A program made the translations under genes and the position numbers. Positions 60,057-64,000 of a stretch of DNA of 64,000 nt are shown piece after piece. Under the pieces are notes generated by a model, which saw only the letters and a list, made by a program, of their open reading frames with translations, had not been told where the DNA came from and did not search any database. Source of the DNA: Halorubrum rubrum (GTDB taxonomy: Archaea; Halobacteriota; Halobacteria; Halobacteriales; Haloferacaceae). The stretch lies in assembly GCF_024494685.1 (NCBI RefSeq), contig NZ_JANHDM010000004.1:144202-208201 (forward strand). The letters are read 5' to 3'. Each line of letters opens with the position of its first letter. Position 1 is the stretch's first letter.

Positions 60057-60099
60057 TGCGCCGGCCGGGATTTGAACCCGGGCCATGAGCTTGGAAGGC
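60057..60099 (-). pseudogene. tRNA-Gly (anticodon TCC) 3' fragment, attachment-site-like
   Basis: A 43-base match to the 3' half of a tRNA-Gly: anticodon-loop CTTCCAA, GCTCATGG, T-arm CCGGGTTCAAATCCCGG, acceptor CCGGCGC and discriminator A. The 5' half (complement GCGCCGG) is not found within 250 bases upstream. This is how an integrase crossover inside a tRNA leaves its far end (attL/attR). A possible hairpin ATACCCCAGA/TCTGAGGTAT (60100-60130) lies beside it; 60131-60320 shows no gene. Confidence 0.65.
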
Positions 60100-60320
60100 A
60101 TACCCCAGATAGCTAGTATTTCTGAGGTATGTTCCGACTGAACTCGGCGATTCGGGGACCTGCGCGAGATCGCTGATCTAAGCTCAGGTCGTCTCCGTCC
60201 GCCAATTCGGCGTGGTGGCTTCCGACTTCTGTGGTGTAGTCTAACTACGCCGACCACTTAAACACGCGGCGTATGAGCCTATGATTCAAAACTATCAGAC
60301 TATATGTCATAAGCCTTCGC

Positions 60321-63068
60321 TCAATCTGAATCGAATCCCAGTCGTTCTTCGTTTTTCTTAGCCTGTTCTATCTGTTCTTCAAGAGCGTCTATTTCATCGT
60401 TTATCCACCGCAGCACATTCTCATTACTTTCATCTTCTTTGAATAACTCTAATTGGTCCTTCTTTTGCTGATAGTGTTTACTCTCCGGCCCCATCCAGGA
60501 TCCGGTATGGTAATTCGCGCTTAGCTCATTACGGACATCTTCTCGATCTCCATATCGTTTGAGTAGTTCTTGCGCAAGACAAATACGTTCATTACTGTGG
60601 AAAAACTCAGCTGGTACTATCCGGGCTGCAAGAATCGCATTTACCTCCTCATTATCTTCAATCCACTCCCAGATATGGGTGGGTGGTACGTATTCTATTG
60701 GTTTATCATCAATACGTGGAGCATCCCCTCTAAACCAATGGAACAGTGGTACAAGACGTTCGTCCCGTTCATCCAAGACGGTAGTAATCTTATTCCACGT
60801 TCTCTCTGGCTGATCTCGCAATATGTCGTAAAGAAGCTCTTTGATTTCGGGAGATCCTCCTATAATCGAGCCCCTATCTCCTAATATGTCGAGAATCGTT
60901 TCTAACACATCATCGATATGATCCGGATGTTGTTGGATATATTCGTGCGCAATTTCCTTCCAATCATGGCTGATACCCTGTCTAACTACAATATCTTGCT
61001 CAGGTTCTACGAAAGCAGGATGGGTGAGGAGTTCAAGCGTCAACTCCTCAGGGAGTTCAGGAGCTTCGTCCGGATAGACATAGTAATGGAAAAATGTCGG
61101 TAGTATCGTTGCAGCTTCATCCGCCCCAATTTCCAATAGTAATTCGACAATTTCCCGAAACGTTTGCTCCTCGAAGTTGCGACTAACACCGCCCATTTCG
61201 AGTCCTCGTAAACTGGATGCTGATACTTCTCCTTCTTGAATCAATTCAACGATACGTTCAGCATCCCTCGGAGTTACTGCAGACAGCCGGATGAGATCCA
61301 CCAAATAAGGTCGAAGACGATCATTCTGTTGAATATCATCAAACACCTCTTGACGCGCCGCCTCGTCACGCTCATGCAGGGCAGATAGGTATCCGCTGAG
61401 AAAGCTAATCGACCTATCATCATCCTGTGCTTGATCTATCTCGGCAAGAATATCAGACAAAAAGGAATTATTCTCATCCCGGGTCCCGACCTCATAGCCG
61501 AATTCCCTCGCTCGATATTGATTTGGGACTGAAGTAGCTAACCAATCCAACTGTGACTCAAGCTTCTGAGGGCCCTCAATAGCCTTAGCAGCAAGTTCAC
61601 CCAGTTTCTCCTCATAAACATCATCATCCGCAAGAAGGTTTAGACCAACGTAGCGCTCCAACTGGGTTTCGAAGCTGTCCTCAGAGATGTCTACAACAAA
61701 AGACCGCCATTCTTCAGCTTCCTCAATATCCTCTAACTCATCGGAATCATAGTGCACTAAATCTACTGACGTTCGAATCACTCGTCCATTATCAACCCAA
61801 TCATACTCCGAGAATTCTTCTAACGAGCTCCTAATCATCTGTGACAAAGACGGATGAAGTTTTGCTAAGCCCCTAACCGCGTCCAACATCACTTCCACTG
61901 CTTCACCACGAACCTGCTCGGGCATCTCGTCTAATTCCTCCTGCAGGAACTCCCAAACAGATCGATAATAGTCGAACAAATCTCCATAAGTTTCAGGCTG
62001 CCATAAATCCGGAGACTCTCGTGCACCCTGATATTCGGGACCAACAGTCTTCGTGATTCGGTTGGGATTTTGTAGTCCAACACCAGCGGCTTTCACAGCT
62101 AAGAGTTGCCGCTTCTCAGAATCTGACCGTATAGCCTCTTCTAAGACTGTAAGCCGCTCTTGAGGTGCTGTTTCTGTCGGTGCGAGTTTCCCCCATCCCG
62201 GTGAGAAAAGATTGGTAAAGATGCCACTCGCATTATTGGCGTATTCCTCGTTTTCGGCCTCTGCTAAATTAAGGAGTATTTTAGCAGCTCGCTTGAATGT
62301 ATCATCCCAGACGACCATATATTGAATTGACCGAACAATATTCCGTCGCCCAGTGGTAAATTCCAATAATTCGTTAACTGATTTTTGTTCAATAAAATGT
62401 TCAAGTGGTTTTATTGCTTCTCTTGGAGCTGCCTCAGCAAATTGCTTGAAAAGATGGCTACCCCAGTCGGTTGTTAGGAGATCCCCATCGTTTTCGTAGA
62501 ACATCCCATCTTGGGATAATCTTTCAGCGATCCATTGACGGCCTGGTCGATACGCAGCCATATACGGGATCCGTTCTCCAAAGCGCGAGAACATTTGGGG
62601 AGGCATTTGCTCAAAAAGCTCTTCGATCTCTGTTTTGCCGTGTTTTCGGAGCCATGAACCTAACAAGTGGGTAGCTAGGGGAAGAGGGCTTACAGATAGA
62701 TAATATTCTCCAGTGAGGATGCCGCGTTCTCTTTGATAATCTACGATTTCGTTGAACTCGATTTCTTCTTCGTGCTCTTCAAACCCGGCAACCTCCGCCA
62801 ACCATCTGGCCTCTTCAGAGCGTTCCTCGTTTTCGAGCTTCCATTCAACTTTGTCAAACAAAGCAAATACTTCGAGAACTCGTCGGTGTTTCTTCAATTC
62901 CTGTTCCCCCATGTTCTCACTGCCGATCAGTTTATTGATGAGTGTTTCATCACCGATTTCCAAGAGATTGTCAAGCGGCTCCTCCGACTTGGCTGCATTA
63001 CGAGCGATCATAACTGCAAAGCTGGGAAAACCATCGGCGAGTTCGGCGATGCGGTCAAAGTCAGGCAT
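60321..63068 (-). CDS. Large helical-repeat protein, downstream half of a split STAND-type NTPase
   Basis: A 915-residue, largely alpha-helical, acidic protein encoded in markedly AT-rich DNA. Its first residues, FDRIAELADGFPSFAVMIARN, look like the post-Walker-B helical segment of STAND NTPases (the GxP-type motif), which normally continues from the nucleotide-binding domain. The rest resembles HEAT/TPR-like helical arrays (LLEIGADEAATILPTFF and similar), the usual sensor part. The start ATG at 63068 has a GAGGTGA Shine-Dalgarno 6 bases upstream. It overlaps the upstream P-loop gene by 8 bases. No exact family is recognised. Confidence 0.75.
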   Translation of the reverse strand: MPDFDRIAELADGFPSFAVMIARNAAKSEEPLDNLLEIGDETLINKLIGSENMGEQELKKHRRVLEVFALFDKVEWKLENEERSEEARWLAEVAGFEEHEEEIEFNEIVDYQRERGILTGEYYLSVSPLPLATHLLGSWLRKHGKTEIEELFEQMPPQMFSRFGERIPYMAAYRPGRQWIAERLSQDGMFYENDGDLLTTDWGSHLFKQFAEAAPREAIKPLEHFIEQKSVNELLEFTTGRRNIVRSIQYMVVWDDTFKRAAKILLNLAEAENEEYANNASGIFTNLFSPGWGKLAPTETAPQERLTVLEEAIRSDSEKRQLLAVKAAGVGLQNPNRITKTVGPEYQGARESPDLWQPETYGDLFDYYRSVWEFLQEELDEMPEQVRGEAVEVMLDAVRGLAKLHPSLSQMIRSSLEEFSEYDWVDNGRVIRTSVDLVHYDSDELEDIEEAEEWRSFVVDISEDSFETQLERYVGLNLLADDDVYEEKLGELAAKAIEGPQKLESQLDWLATSVPNQYRAREFGYEVGTRDENNSFLSDILAEIDQAQDDDRSISFLSGYLSALHERDEAARQEVFDDIQQNDRLRPYLVDLIRLSAVTPRDAERIVELIQEGEVSASSLRGLEMGGVSRNFEEQTFREIVELLLEIGADEAATILPTFFHYYVYPDEAPELPEELTLELLTHPAFVEPEQDIVVRQGISHDWKEIAHEYIQQHPDHIDDVLETILDILGDRGSIIGGSPEIKELLYDILRDQPERTWNKITTVLDERDERLVPLFHWFRGDAPRIDDKPIEYVPPTHIWEWIEDNEEVNAILAARIVPAEFFHSNERICLAQELLKRYGDREDVRNELSANYHTGSWMGPESKHYQQKKDQLELFKEDESNENVLRWINDEIDALEEQIEQAKKNEERLGFDSD

Positions 63069-63954
63069 TTTCTTTCACCTCAAAATCTAAGCTCTCTATC
63101 ATTTCTCTAACTTTGTTTTTCTCCAGTTGTTCCACTGAAATACGATGATCAGCTCCCGTACTGGTTGGATCGGCAGAAATAGTGATTAATGCCAACCGGT
63201 CAGATTCACCGCTGAACCGTTGCTGAAAGTGCTCGTGATCCTTGGAGTCACAGTCATCGATAACAAGAATAGCTGACCAGTCTGGGTTTGTTCGTAAACG
63301 GCTGGCTACGCCGCTACATTCGAATTCCCTTGCCGTGCTGTAGATTACTCGCTCTTGGAGATCGTCTTCGGAAAGTGCTTCGTAGACCAGTCTCGTTTTT
63401 CCAATATCAGGTGGTCCCGTGACCCTTATTACAGTACAATGGTCATTCGAATCTCTGAGAACGTTCTGAATTTTTTCAATTTGTTTATCTCGTTTGGTAT
63501 CGGGAAAGAACTCTTCAATGTCTTTTGTAGCTTCGCGGTGCCATGTCGAATGATCAATCACATGTTCAATTCCCTTGTACTTCGCAACGAGAGCAGGAAA
63601 TCGATTAACGAACCCAACGATTTTACTGCTATCGTAGATTCTGATGTTTGCATCGGGATAACCTTGTGCAGCGAACTCTTCTTCTAGCGCTTCCATCCTC
63701 CGTTCAAACATATCTTTATCATTTCGTGGGGATACGCCGCTTAATTCTTCAAAAATAACCAGTACGTATGTGCCGCCATTATCCAAGAGGTCGTCGACTC
63801 TCGATTTGAGTCCTGATCCTGAGTCAGATCGGATTTCTTTCTTGCATTCTTTTGGCTCAATATCTGATGATTTTGCTCTGTTGAATCCGCAGAAGGCAGC
63901 AGGATAGCGTCGCTCTGAAGGCGGAAGCGAAGCGGAAGAGCCGAATGTGTCCAA
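63061..63954 (-). CDS. P-loop NTPase, upstream half of a split STAND-type system (5' end probably lost)
   Basis: A 297-residue reading frame. Walker A is VTGPPDIGKTRLVYEAL (G180-T187), Walker B AILVIDDCDS (229-234). Before it, IRIYDSSKIVGFVNRFPALV and STWHREATKDIEEFFPD resemble the linker found in nuclease-STAND defence proteins, and KSSDIEPKECKKEI resembles the end of a restriction-nuclease domain. The first 25 residues come from GC-rich DNA of different origin, and the only upstream start is a weak TTG. The true N-terminus, possibly a nuclease, therefore appears missing. Confidence 0.6.
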   Translation of the reverse strand: MDTFGSSASLPPSERRYPAAFCGFNRAKSSDIEPKECKKEIRSDSGSGLKSRVDDLLDNGGTYVLVIFEELSGVSPRNDKDMFERRMEALEEEFAAQGYPDANIRIYDSSKIVGFVNRFPALVAKYKGIEHVIDHSTWHREATKDIEEFFPDTKRDKQIEKIQNVLRDSNDHCTVIRVTGPPDIGKTRLVYEALSEDDLQERVIYSTAREFECSGVASRLRTNPDWSAILVIDDCDSKDHEHFQQRFSGESDRLALITISADPTSTGADHRISVEQLEKNKVREMIESLDFEVKENA

Positions 63955-63971
63955 ACTCCTCTTCCGCTTCG
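63928..63971. repeat. 13-bp perfect inverted repeat at the 5' edge of the split NTPase
   Basis: CGAAGCGGAAGAG (63928-63940) and CTCTTCCGCTTCG (63959-63971) are perfect complements around an 18-base loop. They lie in GC-rich DNA that abruptly replaces the AT-rich gene, so they may mark the subterminal hairpin of an insertion element running out of the window. Confidence 0.5.
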
Positions 63972-64000
63972 TTAAGCAAGCCGCGTCGCTGGCTCAAAAG

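Noticed and set aside
60018..60257. 79-codon frame over the tRNA-Gly remnant
   Set aside because: It overlaps the tRNA fragment and the repeat, has no known domain and starts in DNA without a promoter; the RNA explanation fits better.
60057..60257. Intron-containing complete tRNA-Gly
   Set aside because: The expected 5' acceptor and D-arm sequences were not found, and no bulge-helix-bulge site could be drawn at the anticodon loop.
63061..63068. Sequencing frameshift joining the two NTPase genes
   Set aside because: Not excluded, but the well-placed GAGGTGA Shine-Dalgarno before the second ATG argues for a genuine separate start.

Overview
The window is a high-GC haloarchaeal chromosome segment, most like Halorubrum or a close relative. 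This is an inference from archaeal information-processing genes (TFB, Rpo11, S3Ae, S15, RPA operon, fibrillarin/Nop5, proteasome beta, LonB, Pcc1), the very acidic proteins, a Tat lipoprotein, and the many TATA-like boxes about 25-30 bases before leaderless start codons. No rRNA or CRISPR array is present. One intact tRNA gene (Leu, anticodon TAG) was found.

Layout. 1-13.6 kb: a DUF368 transporter, an O-methyltransferase, methylmalonyl-CoA mutase and epimerase with a lipoprotein and an FNT channel, purine genes (purB divergent from a PurN-PurH fusion), aroD, TFB, a corrinoid-binding-like protein and a DUF84 phosphatase. 13.3-22.6 kb: winged-helix proteins, an SPFH protein, archaetidylserine synthase, proteasome beta, a UDG-like protein, a candidate structured small RNA in a convergent gap, then an operon-like run NhaC / small protein / PHP / asparagine-synthase-like. 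22.9-26.2 kb: S15, RecJ-like, Pcc1, S3Ae, Rpo11. 26.3-35.5 kb: glycosyltransferases and the rpa1-rpap1-rpe operon, then a sugar-transfer cluster (two GT4 enzymes, a sulfatase-like protein, a flippase-like protein). 35.6-40.3 kb: a DUF35-like/thiolase pair, MutL and a CDGSH protein. 40.3-40.8 kb: a chain of hairpins built from tRNA 3' ends, leading into tRNA-Leu. 40.9-49.7 kb: mini-TFB, fibrillarin/Nop5, arginine deiminase, CBS-ParB, LonB, NadM, SAM hydrolase. 49.9-58.7 kb: type IV pilus ATPase and membrane protein, a Trm9-like methyltransferase, a DoxX pair, and a Rieske/amidohydrolase operon divergent from an IclR regulator.

58.8 kb to the end is accessory DNA: three copies of a tRNA-Gly 3' end, a winged-helix/PemK toxin-antitoxin cassette between two of them, a hairpin-rich non-coding stretch, and an AT-rich two-gene STAND-type NTPase. 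In that pair the nucleotide-binding part and the large helical part are separate overlapping genes, and the downstream gene has its own Shine-Dalgarno sequence. The upstream gene appears cut at its 5' end by a GC-rich segment. This is the best candidate for a poorly described defence system. The best candidates for undescribed non-coding biology are the tRNA-tracking hairpin family, which shows compensatory changes between the Leu and Gly loci, and the small RNA at 18.69 kb.
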